Below, piece by piece: positions 1 through 7,889 of a stretch of 64,000 nucleotides of DNA. The DNA comes from Akkermansia massiliensis (GTDB lineage Bacteria; Verrucomicrobiota; Verrucomicrobiia; Verrucomicrobiales; Akkermansiaceae). The stretch is from positions 1-64,000 of the forward strand of contig NZ_JAMGSI010000001.1 of NCBI RefSeq assembly GCF_023516715.1, given 5' to 3'. Under the pieces are notes generated by a model. That model was not told where the DNA came from, did no database searches, and saw nothing but the letters and a program-made list of their open reading frames with translations. The translations under genes and the position numbers were made by a program. How positions within the stretch are numbered: the first letter of the stretch is position 1; each line of letters begins with the position of its first letter.

Positions 1-133
1 GAGTGGAGAGTGGAGAGTGGAGAGTGGAGAGTGGAGAGTGGAGAGTGGAGAGTGGAGAGTGGAGAGTGGAGAGTGGAGAGTGGAGAGTGGAGAGTGGAGA
101 GTGGAGAGTGGAGAGTGGAGAGTGGAGAGTGGA
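1..133. repeat. GAGTGGA heptamer tandem array
   Basis: Nineteen perfect head-to-tail copies of the heptamer GAGTGGA run from the window edge to position 133, so the full array may extend further left. It ends 16 bases before the stop codon of the four-helix-bundle gene. A single inverted copy of the same sequence (CTCTCCACTC, 513-522) lies just beyond the other end of that gene. The period of 7 is not a multiple of 3 and no gene is seen in the array. Confidence 0.97.
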
Positions 134-148
134 GTTTTAGATTAAGAA

Positions 149-505
149 TTATTTTTTGATTTGGAGGGAGACGGTTTTTGTGGTGGAGGTGAGGAGGCGT
201 TTGAGTTCTTCTCCATCCCGGTAAATGCTGGCGTGCATTTCTTCCATCAGGAAAGAGGTGTCTTTAAGCAAATCCAGCCAATAGAGGGTTTCCGAGCATT
301 CCTTCAAGGCAATGTAAATTTTGGAAAGGAAATCCTTTTTGCTGATGGCGCATTCCGCTTCCGCCAGGTTGGCTCCAATGCCGGTACCGCTTCTCAGCAG
401 TTGTTTTGAAAGCACGAACTCCTTTCTCTCATTACACAAAAACTGGTACAAACGAACGATCCGAACAGCAAATTTCCTGCTTTTTACTCTAGTAATTCCC
501 TCCAT
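149..505 (-). CDS. Four-helix-bundle protein (S23/TIGR02436-like)
   Basis: A small, almost all-helical protein of about 118 residues. The order is typical of the four-helix-bundle family once called S23: an N-terminal VKSRKFAVRIVRLYQFL helix, then an LLRSGTGIGANLAEAE segment, then KKDFLSKIYIALKE and an ECSETLYWL helix. Family members often sit in rRNA intervening sequences or as accessory genes; their role is not settled. The ATG at 505 is preferred because the longer frame starts with a GTG at 520 lying inside the flanking repeat-like sequence. The gene has heptamer-type repeat on both sides, in opposite orientation, which suggests a small mobile or repeat-associated cassette. Confidence 0.85.
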   Translation of the reverse strand: MEGITRVKSRKFAVRIVRLYQFLCNERKEFVLSKQLLRSGTGIGANLAEAECAISKKDFLSKIYIALKECSETLYWLDLLKDTSFLMEEMHASIYRDGEELKRLLTSTTKTVSLQIKK

Positions 506-537
506 CACTAAACTCTCCACTCTGAACTCTCAACCCT

Positions 538-1269
538 TCATAAAATGCCCAACTCTTTAAGCTGCTGGAGGGGGCGTTCCGGCCAGAGCTTGTTGGCGAT
601 GGGGCTGGCGGGGCTGGGGTGGAGCAGGGTGCCGATGGTGAAGCTTTTGCCGGGGAGCCGTTCGGCGGCGTCCCGCAGCTTCTGCGTGGCGTAGGCTCCC
701 ACCCCTACCAGCGTATGCGGGTTCAGGATGGTGATTAGGGAAACCAGGTGCTCCATGCATACTGCATCCACGGCGGCGCGCTGTTCCGCCGGTAATTTGT
801 CCGGCGTGATGTTGGCTCCCGTTGCCCCCATCCAGATCAGCGGGCAGTAGTTGGCCACGTAATTGTGACGGAAGAAGTTTTTCGCGGTGCCGAAGGCTTC
901 CGCAAAGAGCCCCCACAGGCGGCGCCCGCTGACTTCCGACCGAGGGCAGCCGAAGCCCTCCACGGGACGCTTGGGATGGGTGTGCTCCGGCCTGCCGACT
1001 TCTCCGCGGATGTGCAGCCAGTTGACGACCGCATCCACTTCCCCGAAGGGTACGCCCGTCTGGGCCATGCCGAAGGGGCCGGGATTCATGCCCAGGAAGA
1101 AGTGGCTCTTTTCCCCGTTCCCGTAGGCGCGCACGTACTGCTCATGCGGCGCCCAGGCGTAGGTGAGCGGGTTGTAGGTAAAGTGGACCGGGTCTCCGAA
1201 CTGGAGCCGCTCCGTACCGTCCCGGAGGGCGGCCGTGGCCTTCAGAATGGCTGCTGCGGTGTCGTTCAT
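538..1269 (-). CDS. SMUG1-like uracil-DNA glycosylase
   Basis: A 243-residue base-excision repair enzyme predicted to remove uracil or oxidised pyrimidines from DNA. The active-site segment GMNPGPFGMAQTGVPFGEV lies near residues 79-97 and the second conserved segment HPSPASP near the C terminus, matching the SMUG family rather than family 1 UDG. Length fits the family. The start is the ATG at 1269. It is divergent from the phosphofructokinase gene, with about 110 bases between the two starts. Confidence 0.85.
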   Translation of the reverse strand: MNDTAAAILKATAALRDGTERLQFGDPVHFTYNPLTYAWAPHEQYVRAYGNGEKSHFFLGMNPGPFGMAQTGVPFGEVDAVVNWLHIRGEVGRPEHTHPKRPVEGFGCPRSEVSGRRLWGLFAEAFGTAKNFFRHNYVANYCPLIWMGATGANITPDKLPAEQRAAVDAVCMEHLVSLITILNPHTLVGVGAYATQKLRDAAERLPGKSFTIGTLLHPSPASPIANKLWPERPLQQLKELGIL

Positions 1270-1379
1270 GCCGCTGCATCATGAAGCGTTGCCGTTTATT
1301 GCGCCAGCAAAAACTCCGCGCTTGCATTATTTGCCCGGCCCGGTAACATTTCCCCCCGGACAAGTTAACCTTATTACTT

Positions 1380-2342
1380 ATGAGTGGAATAGCCATTATG
1401 ACATCAGGCGGTGACGCCGCCGGAATGAATCCGGCGATCAGGGCGGCTGTGGATCATGCCCGCCAGCTTGGAATGAACCCGTACGTTGTCTATGACGGCT
1501 TGGAAGGACTGATCGATGGAAAAATCAAGGAAGCCACCAGGGAACTGACCAGCGACATGATTTACAGGGGCGGCACTCTCCTCCGCTCCTCCCGGTCCAA
1601 GCGCTTTTTCGATTATGAATTCCGCAAGCAGGCCTACGAACACCTGAAGGACCGCAACATCGACAAGCTCGTTATCATGGGCGGCGACGGTTCCTTCCGC
1701 GCGCTGAACGACTTTTTCAACGATTTTGAAGTACCCTTCGCCGGCATTCCGGCCACGATTGACAACGACATCGCCGGCACGGATTACTGCCTGGGCGTGG
1801 ACACTGCCCAGAACGTGATTCTGGACTGCATCGACTCCGTCCGCGACACGGCCCGCTCCCACCACCGCGCCTTCGTGATTGAGACGATGGGCCGGGACTG
1901 CGGCTACCTGGCGATGACCACCGCCCTTTGCAGCGCGGCGGACATCTGCATCGTCCCTGAAATCCCTTACGACCTGGAATCCATTTACAAGCGCCTCCAG
2001 CCCGTCATCAATGAGGAAGGAAGCTGCATCATCGCCGTGGTGGCGGAAGGCACCCGCGTGGCGCAGTACCTGACCCGCTGGCTGACGGAACGCGCCGGCA
2101 TGGACACCCGCCTGACCGTGCTGGGCCATGTGCAGCGCGGCGGCTCGCCCACCGCCCGCGACCGCCTGATGGGCACCCGCTTTGCCACCCGCGCCGTGGA
2201 AGCCCTGAACAACGGGGACATCAACCAGATCATGGTGTACCATGACGGCCAGTACGGCTATGCCTCCCTGGACGCCGTGGCCGGGCAGCAGTATTCCGTG
2301 AATCCGGACATCATCAACCTCTGCCGGGAACTGAGCTGCTAG
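1380..2342 (+). CDS. pfkA: ATP-dependent 6-phosphofructokinase
   Basis: Phosphorylates fructose 6-phosphate in glycolysis. The 320-residue sequence has the N-terminal TSGGDAAGMNPAIRA nucleotide loop, GGDGS (glycine in the position that favours ATP over pyrophosphate), the catalytic PATIDNDI segment, a GVDTA segment, and VLGHVQRGGSPTARDR for sugar phosphate binding. Length matches bacterial ATP-type enzymes. It is followed by a strong hairpin terminator and appears monocistronic. Confidence 0.93.
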   Translation: MSGIAIMTSGGDAAGMNPAIRAAVDHARQLGMNPYVVYDGLEGLIDGKIKEATRELTSDMIYRGGTLLRSSRSKRFFDYEFRKQAYEHLKDRNIDKLVIMGGDGSFRALNDFFNDFEVPFAGIPATIDNDIAGTDYCLGVDTAQNVILDCIDSVRDTARSHHRAFVIETMGRDCGYLAMTTALCSAADICIVPEIPYDLESIYKRLQPVINEEGSCIIAVVAEGTRVAQYLTRWLTERAGMDTRLTVLGHVQRGGSPTARDRLMGTRFATRAVEALNNGDINQIMVYHDGQYGYASLDAVAGQQYSVNPDIINLCRELSC

Positions 2343-2374
2343 CCGGTTCCGCGGTTCCTGCCCCCGCTTTTCCG

Positions 2375-2418
2375 CGCCCATGCCTCCATGTTCCCGGCGG
2401 CATGGGCGGATTTGTTTT
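2375..2418 (+). terminator. Rho-independent terminator after phosphofructokinase
   Basis: CGCCCATGCC (2375-2384) pairs perfectly with GGCATGGGCG (2399-2408) around a 14-base loop and is followed by the T-rich stretch GATTTGTTTT. It lies 33 bases after the phosphofructokinase stop and before rfbB. Confidence 0.65.
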
Positions 2419-2474
2419 GAAAAACCCTGCCGCTGCTGTATGATGGCGCCGCATCTTTCCCTGAAAACAGTGTT

Positions 2475-3527
2475 ATGAAAGTTATCGTTACGGGCGGCGC
2501 CGGATTCATCGGCTCCAATCTGGTCAGGCTGCTGCTTGAGCGCGGCCATGAAGTCCTGAATATTGACGCCCTGACTTATGCCGGCAACGTCCGTTCCCTG
2601 GACGGCACGGCGGATTCTCCGGCGTACCGCTTCCTGCACGCCGACGTTCGGGACGCCGCCCTGATGCGGAACACCCTGCGGGAATACGGACCGGATTGGG
2701 TGATGCACCTGGCGGCGGAGTCCCACGTGGACCGTTCCATTGACGATCCGGGGGATTTCATGACCACCAATGTCATGGGCACCTTTTCCATGCTCCAGGC
2801 CGCCCTGGAATATTACCGTTCCTTGGAGGGGGAGAAGAAGGAGCGTTTCCGCTTCCACCATATTTCCACGGACGAAGTATACGGCTCCCTGGGGAAGGAC
2901 GGCCTGTTTACGGAATCCACGCCGTACCGCCCCCATTCCCCCTATTCCGCCAGCAAGGCGTCCAGCGACCATCTGGTGCGCGCCTGGCATGATACGTACG
3001 GGCTGCCCGTGCTGATTACCAACTGTTCCAACAACTACGGCCCTTACCAGTTCCCGGAAAAACTGATCCCCGTGGTCGTCCTGAAGGCCCTGGGCGGCGA
3101 GCCCATTCCCGTGTACGGCAAGGGGGAAAACGTGCGGGACTGGCTGTACGTGGAGGACCACTGCGAAGCCCTGCTGACGGTCGTTTCCTCCGGAAAACCC
3201 GGCGAAACGTACAACATCGGCGGCAATAACGAGAAAACGAATCTGGAGCTGGTGGAGCTGCTGTGCTCCCATCTGGATGAATTGCGGCCCCGCGCGGACG
3301 GCCGGAGCTACCGGGAGCAGATCACCTTTGTGCAGGACAGGCCCGGCCACGACCTGCGCTATGCGATTGATGCGTCCAAAATACGGAGGGAGCTGGGCTG
3401 GTCTCCGCGCCAGGACCATTCCTCCGGGTTCAGGAAAACCATTCAGTGGTATCTGGACCATGAGGACTGGTGGCGGGGAATCCTGTCCGGGGAATACCGT
3501 CTGGAACGTCTGGGAACCAATGGCTAG
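2475..3527 (+). CDS. rfbB: dTDP-glucose 4,6-dehydratase
   Basis: Converts dTDP-glucose to dTDP-4-keto-6-deoxyglucose, an early step to dTDP-rhamnose and other deoxysugars. An extended short-chain dehydrogenase: [18 protein letters not shown] loop at the N terminus, [12 protein letters not shown], a catalytic YSASK pair near residues 156-160, and [15 protein letters not shown] near the C terminus, which is typical of RfbB. Length of 350 residues is standard. rfbA follows after 9 bases, so the two are very likely co-transcribed. rfbC and rfbD are not in the window. Confidence 0.93.
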   Translation: MKVIVTGGAGFIGSNLVRLLLERGHEVLNIDALTYAGNVRSLDGTADSPAYRFLHADVRDAALMRNTLREYGPDWVMHLAAESHVDRSIDDPGDFMTTNVMGTFSMLQAALEYYRSLEGEKKERFRFHHISTDEVYGSLGKDGLFTESTPYRPHSPYSASKASSDHLVRAWHDTYGLPVLITNCSNNYGPYQFPEKLIPVVVLKALGGEPIPVYGKGENVRDWLYVEDHCEALLTVVSSGKPGETYNIGGNNEKTNLELVELLCSHLDELRPRADGRSYREQITFVQDRPGHDLRYAIDASKIRRELGWSPRQDHSSGFRKTIQWYLDHEDWWRGILSGEYRLERLGTNG

Positions 3528-3536
3528 GAAATTGAT

Positions 3537-4400
3537 ATGAAAGGTATTGTTCTGGCCGGGGGAAGCGGCACGCGCCTGCATCCCGTCACGCTTTCCGTCA
3601 GCAAGCAATTGCTGCCCGTTTACGACAAGCCGATGGTGTATTACCCCATTTCCGTGCTGATGCTGGCCGGGATACGGGAAATCCTCGTCATTTCCACTCC
3701 GCGGGACCTGCCTCTGTACCAGGATCTGCTGGGGGACGGAAGCAGGTTCGGCGTAACTTTTGAATACCGGGAACAGCCCAGGCCGGAGGGACTGGCTCAG
3801 GCCTTCATCATCGGGGAGGAATTCATCGGAAAAGATACCGTGTCCCTGGTGCTGGGGGACAATATTTTTTACGGTCGCGGCCTGACGGAGAAGTTGAGGC
3901 GCGCCGCTGAACTGACGAGCGGGGCGACCATTTTCGGTTACCAGGTGCACGATCCGCAGCGTTTCGGCGTGGTGGAGTTCAATGAAGAAGGAAAGGCCGT
4001 TTCCATTGAGGAAAAACCGCTCAAGCCCAAGTCGGACATCGCCGTGACGGGCCTTTATTTTTACGACAACCAGGTGGTGGAGATCGCCAAGAGGATTCCC
4101 AAATCCGCCCGGGGGGAGCTGGAAATCACCTCCGTGAACCAGGAGTACCTGAAACAGGGCCTTCTGCGCGTGGAAAAGCTGGCGCGCGGCTATACGTGGC
4201 TGGACACGGGCACGCACGACACCCTTCTGGAGGCTTCCATGTTTGTCCGCACCCTGGAACACCACCAGGGCTTCAAGGTGGCGTGCCTGGAGGAGATTGC
4301 CTTCAACAACGGCTGGATTTCCGCAGAAACGCTGCGTATTCAGGCCGGAGCCATGAAAAATAACGGCTACGGCTGTTATTTGGACGAATTGGTGAAGTAA
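3537..4400 (+). CDS. rfbA: Glucose-1-phosphate thymidylyltransferase
   Basis: Makes dTDP-glucose from dTTP and glucose 1-phosphate, feeding the upstream dehydratase. The signature nucleotidyltransferase segment [20 protein letters not shown] is at residues 8-27, [10 protein letters not shown] carries the metal-binding aspartate, and EEKPLKPKS and [15 protein letters not shown] are typical RfbA/RmlA segments. Length of 287 residues fits. An AGGAAA sequence 5 bases before the ATG is a reasonable ribosome binding site. Confidence 0.93.
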   Translation: MKGIVLAGGSGTRLHPVTLSVSKQLLPVYDKPMVYYPISVLMLAGIREILVISTPRDLPLYQDLLGDGSRFGVTFEYREQPRPEGLAQAFIIGEEFIGKDTVSLVLGDNIFYGRGLTEKLRRAAELTSGATIFGYQVHDPQRFGVVEFNEEGKAVSIEEKPLKPKSDIAVTGLYFYDNQVVEIAKRIPKSARGELEITSVNQEYLKQGLLRVEKLARGYTWLDTGTHDTLLEASMFVRTLEHHQGFKVACLEEIAFNNGWISAETLRIQAGAMKNNGYGCYLDELVK

Positions 4401-4706
4401 CGTTCCGAGCGGCGCTCCTGTTTCCCCTGCCTGGGAAAATGGCCCGGGTTGCGTTGGCTCCCTGCCGTAGCCCGGGATTCCCGGAGGGCGTGGGTGCCTC
4501 CCTTGCAGTGCCTGCCCGTAGGGACGGCCGTGTTCCCGGACGGATAAATGATGCCGCCGGTTTTTTATTCAAAGCCGTAAAAGGCTTCGGCGCTCCGGGA
4601 GCCGCACCCGGGCTGTAAGAAGGGCCGCGGCGCGGAGCGCGCGCATTCATTTCGCAGGATGAGGCAGGAACTCTTTCGGAAAGCCTGTAGGAATGGAGAG
4701 AGGGGC
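4401..4706. other. Intergenic region, no gene seen
   Basis: A GC-rich stretch of 306 bases between two convergent genes (rfbA on plus, the membrane protein on minus). Open frames here are biased and match nothing I recognise. No hairpin with a clear T run was found, so how rfbA transcription ends is not evident. Confidence 0.6.
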
Positions 4707-5408
4707 CTACGGGCGGCTGTCCGGCATGGAAGGATTCATCAATTCCGGCATGGAGGCTATGGACATGGCGTTTTTAAAAAGGCGCCGCACCAGAATAACG
4801 GAAAGGGCCGCTAGCAGGATTTCGAGGCCGCAGGACAGGATAATGGCCAGCCACGCAGCTGGCGTTGCCAGGGAGGGAGCCACGGAGGACAGGCACTGCC
4901 GCAACAGGGTGGAGAGGAAGAACAGGACGCTTTGCAGTCCGCAGCCTGCCGCCGCAATGCCCCAGGCCAGGAATGTCCTTCTGCCTGCGGATCCGTATCC
5001 CGCCGTATAAGGGAAGGAAAAGAAAGAAATGATGGCCGCCAGAAGGAGGAAGGACTCCCAAACCTTGTCCATTTCCGCGTATTGCAATAAGACGGGCATC
5101 CCCGCAAACGGAATGAGGAGGGAGTACAGGGCGGGCAGGAAGGCCAGCGCGCTTAGAATTCTTGTGATCCTGCTCCCCTGGGAAGCCAGCAGGACCCTGC
5201 TTCCCCAGGATAGGAGGAAAGACAGGGCCAGGATGGAGATTAGTTCCGACCATGTTCCCAAAAGCAGGAAGGGCGCGGCTGTCCGTGGGCAGTGGAGGAA
5301 AAGGGGCATGAAAAGATGAATGAGGACGGTCGCCGTGACGCCTGCTCCGAAGAGGAAGGTGCAGGCTCTGATAAATGCCTTGGCTGCGGGGTAAATCATC
5401 CAGTTCAT
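4707..5408 (-). CDS. Multi-spanning membrane protein, function unknown
   Basis: A 233-residue protein with about six hydrophobic segments, starting with a signal-anchor-like stretch near residues 15-37 and ending in VILVRRLFK followed by a short polar tail. I recognise no family. It lies on the same strand as the methylmalonyl-CoA cluster, but a terminator hairpin at 5437-5476 separates it from the CoA-transferase, so it is probably transcribed on its own. Confidence 0.65.
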   Translation of the reverse strand: MNWMIYPAAKAFIRACTFLFGAGVTATVLIHLFMPLFLHCPRTAAPFLLLGTWSELISILALSFLLSWGSRVLLASQGSRITRILSALAFLPALYSLLIPFAGMPVLLQYAEMDKVWESFLLLAAIISFFSFPYTAGYGSAGRRTFLAWGIAAAGCGLQSVLFFLSTLLRQCLSSVAPSLATPAAWLAIILSCGLEILLAALSVILVRRLFKNAMSIASMPELMNPSMPDSRP

Positions 5409-5436
5409 GGGAGAGGAGCGGGAAGTGGAGAAGGAC

Positions 5437-5476
5437 GGGAAAAAGGAAAAGGACCGCTCCCTGCGCGGGAGCGGTC
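5437..5476 (-). terminator. Rho-independent terminator of the propionate cluster
   Basis: GGACCGCTCCC (5451-5461) and GGGAGCGGTCC (5466-5476) form an 11-bp perfect stem with a 4-base loop. Read on the minus strand the stem is followed by TTTTCCTTTTTCCC. It lies about 54 bases beyond the stop of the CoA-transferase gene, at the end of the long minus-strand cluster. Confidence 0.8.
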
Positions 5477-5529
5477 CTGTAGGGTTAACGTGAAGTCATG
5501 GACGCCAATGCAATGACGGCAGACATGGG

Positions 5530-7026
5530 TTACTTGTACTGGGCCCAGTCGACATTCTTCATGTCTCCGCTCCTGGCCAGCTCGGCATGCATGCCCAGGG
5601 CGGCCCGGATGGACTGCGGAGTCTGGGCCTTGCCGCCGGACAGTTTCAGGTAATCCCAGAGGATATTCTTGTAATCCGGATGGACGCAGTTCTCGATAAT
5701 GGTCTGGGCCCGTTCTTTCGGGCTCTTGCCGCGAAGATCGGCGACGCCCTGTTCGGTAATGATGATATTGACGTCATGTTCCGTATGGTCGTGGTGGGAG
5801 ACCATGGGGACGATGGCGCTGATCTTGCCGTCCTTGGCGACGGACGGGCAGGTGAAGATGGAAATATAGGCGTTGCGCGTGAAGTCGCCGGAACCGCCGA
5901 TGCCGTTCATCATCTTCGTGCCGCCGATGTGCGTGGAGTTGACGTTCCCGTAAAGGTCGGCTTCAATGGCGGTGTTGATGGAGATGACGCCGAGGCGGCG
6001 GATCACTTCCGGGCTGTTGGATATTTCCGAGGGACGGAGCACCAGCTTGTCGCGGAAGAAGTCCATATCCCTGTAAATGCCTTCCAGGCAGTCGTTCGTA
6101 ACGGTCAGGGAACAGGCGCTCCCGAATTTCACGCGGCCTTCCCGGATCAGACCGATCACGGAGTTCTGAATGACTTCCGTGTACATTTCAAAGGCGGGAA
6201 TGGTCTTGTCGCGGCCCAGGGCGCCCAGCACGGCGTTTGCAATGTTGCCCACGCCGGATTGAAGCGGCAGGAAGGTGGAGGGGATAATGCCCCGCTTCAT
6301 GTCGGCGGCCAGGAAGTCCGCCACGTTCTGCCCGATTTTATCGGTCAGGGGGTCAGCCGCGGCAAAGGAACGGGCTTCGTCCGGCCAGTTGGTTTCCACG
6401 ATGCCCACGATCTTCTTCGGGTCAACCTGGATGTATGGTTTCCCGATACGGTCGCTGGGTTTGTAAATGGGGATTTCACGGCGGTTGGGAGGATCCATGG
6501 GTTCGTAAACGTCATGCAGTCCCATGGCATTTTTGCTGTGGGCGGCGTTCAATTCCACGATGATCTTGTCGGCAAGGCGGCAAATGGTGGGAGCGATCCC
6601 TCCGGCGGCCGTCAGATAAATTTTACCGTCGGCCGTGACCTCGCAGGCTTCGATGATGGCCATGTCTACTTTGCCCATGAACCCGTAACGGATTTCCTGG
6701 GCCATCTGGGACAGGTGGATGTCGTTGTAGGCGATTTCCCCATTGTTCACCGCCTTGCGGAAGTCAACGTTGGTGGTGTAGGGGGCGCGGTAGCGAATAG
6801 CCTTGGCGCGGGAAAGAACCCCGTCGCAGGAATCGCCCGTGGAAGCACCGGTGAAGACGCTCACCTGGAAGGGGTTCCCCTTAGCGTGTTCCGCTTCTGC
6901 AATTTTTGCCAATTCAGCCGTCACAGCCTTGGCCGTCCCTGCGGGAGTAAACCCGCTCAGGCCAATGTGGTGGCCGTGTTTAATCAGGCTTGCTGCTTCT
7001 TCTGGTGTTAGTTCCTTGTAACTCAT
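5530..7026 (-). CDS. Acetyl-CoA hydrolase / succinyl-CoA:acetate CoA-transferase family
   Basis: About 498 residues from MSYKELTPEEA. Family members (Cat1, AarC, ScpC, Ach1) move CoA between succinyl-, acetyl- or propionyl-CoA and free acids. Visible segments are GLSGFTPAGTAKAV near the N terminus, SGVGNIANAVLGAL, then FEMYTEVIQ with the likely catalytic glutamate, and a C-terminal IITEQGVADLRGKSP. Its position at the end of the methylmalonyl-CoA decarboxylation cluster suggests that it recycles CoA from propionyl-CoA to succinate; that substrate choice is inferred. A longer frame from 7071 exists but its extra 15 residues look non-native. Confidence 0.88.
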   Translation of the reverse strand: MSYKELTPEEAASLIKHGHHIGLSGFTPAGTAKAVTAELAKIAEAEHAKGNPFQVSVFTGASTGDSCDGVLSRAKAIRYRAPYTTNVDFRKAVNNGEIAYNDIHLSQMAQEIRYGFMGKVDMAIIEACEVTADGKIYLTAAGGIAPTICRLADKIIVELNAAHSKNAMGLHDVYEPMDPPNRREIPIYKPSDRIGKPYIQVDPKKIVGIVETNWPDEARSFAAADPLTDKIGQNVADFLAADMKRGIIPSTFLPLQSGVGNIANAVLGALGRDKTIPAFEMYTEVIQNSVIGLIREGRVKFGSACSLTVTNDCLEGIYRDMDFFRDKLVLRPSEISNSPEVIRRLGVISINTAIEADLYGNVNSTHIGGTKMMNGIGGSGDFTRNAYISIFTCPSVAKDGKISAIVPMVSHHDHTEHDVNIIITEQGVADLRGKSPKERAQTIIENCVHPDYKNILWDYLKLSGGKAQTPQSIRAALGMHAELARSGDMKNVDWAQYK

Positions 7027-7079
7027 GTCAGTGATTTTTGTTGGATGAAAGAGAAAGAAACTCCGTGTCAACGGAGCGG

Positions 7080-7883
7080 TCAGGCTTGTTCTTCAACAAG
7101 CCTGTTGATCAGATGTGCCGGAACGGTCCGGAGGGAACCGGTCGGAAGGGATACCACAGGATTGCCCTGATCGTCAATCCCCGTAAAGATTCCCCGGATG
7201 GTTTCGTCATCCGTAAGGATGGAAACCGGCCTTTCCCCGGCCCATGCTTGCGCCAGCCCCTCCTGAAGGGTGGGGATGCCGCCGTGGGCAAAGGTAGAAA
7301 AAACCTGGTCCAAATGCCTGCCGAGGGAAGCCATGACGTCATGCAGTGAGGGGCAGTCCTGAACAAGATCCGCGAGCCTTGCGGGAGGGTCCTTGATTTC
7401 TCCGGCTATAGAGGCCACGTCATTGAAAATGTTGATGCCCATGCCGATGACGGCCATGTGCGCGGAGGGGCGCTCCACAAGAATGCCCGCCAGTTTGGAT
7501 TTTCCTATGAGGACGTCGTTGGGCCAGCGCAGGCGCGCGTTGGCAATGCCCATGCTGCGGAGCATGTTGAGCAGGGCCAGCCCTGCAACCAGGGGCAGAT
7601 GGCCCCAGTGTACGCCGGCCGCAGTATCCAGGGGAACGGTGAAGGAGGACCACAGGCCGCCTTCCTCCCCTACCCATTTGCGGTTGAACCTGCCGCGGCC
7701 GCTTTTCTGCACGCGGCAGACGGCAATGTGGCGGGGGGGCAGGGAACGGGCCAGGTCATTGGTGGAAGAAGCCTCGGCCCATTCATGATAGGTCCAGTCG
7801 CCGCATGGTCCTTCCTCCTCTGGAGGAGTGGGGGATGGGGCGGTGGAATTCATGGGATGGGCCGAGGCCTGGAATAATTTCAA
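7080..7883 (-). CDS. birA: Biotin--[biotin carrier protein] ligase
   Basis: Attaches biotin to carrier lysines. GRGRFNRKWVGEEGGLWSS contains the GRGRxxRxW biotinyl-AMP loop, and LRWPNDVLIGKSKLAGIL and GMGINIFN are conserved ligase segments. At 267 residues there is no N-terminal helix-turn-helix, so this is a stand-alone ligase and not a BirA-type repressor. It lies between the CoA-transferase and the beta subunit of the sodium pump, in the same operon as the biotin carrier it would modify. The first 25 or so residues are low in conservation and the true start may be internal. Confidence 0.88.
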   Translation of the reverse strand: MKLFQASAHPMNSTAPSPTPPEEEGPCGDWTYHEWAEASSTNDLARSLPPRHIAVCRVQKSGRGRFNRKWVGEEGGLWSSFTVPLDTAAGVHWGHLPLVAGLALLNMLRSMGIANARLRWPNDVLIGKSKLAGILVERPSAHMAVIGMGINIFNDVASIAGEIKDPPARLADLVQDCPSLHDVMASLGRHLDQVFSTFAHGGIPTLQEGLAQAWAGERPVSILTDDETIRGIFTGIDDQGNPVVSLPTGSLRTVPAHLINRLVEEQA

Positions 7884-7889
7884 ATCAGG

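Noticed and set aside
1404-4265. 953-codon minus-strand frame opposite phosphofructokinase, rfbB and rfbA
   Set aside because: It is the antisense shadow of three clearly recognisable genes in GC-rich DNA and its translation has no coherent domain.
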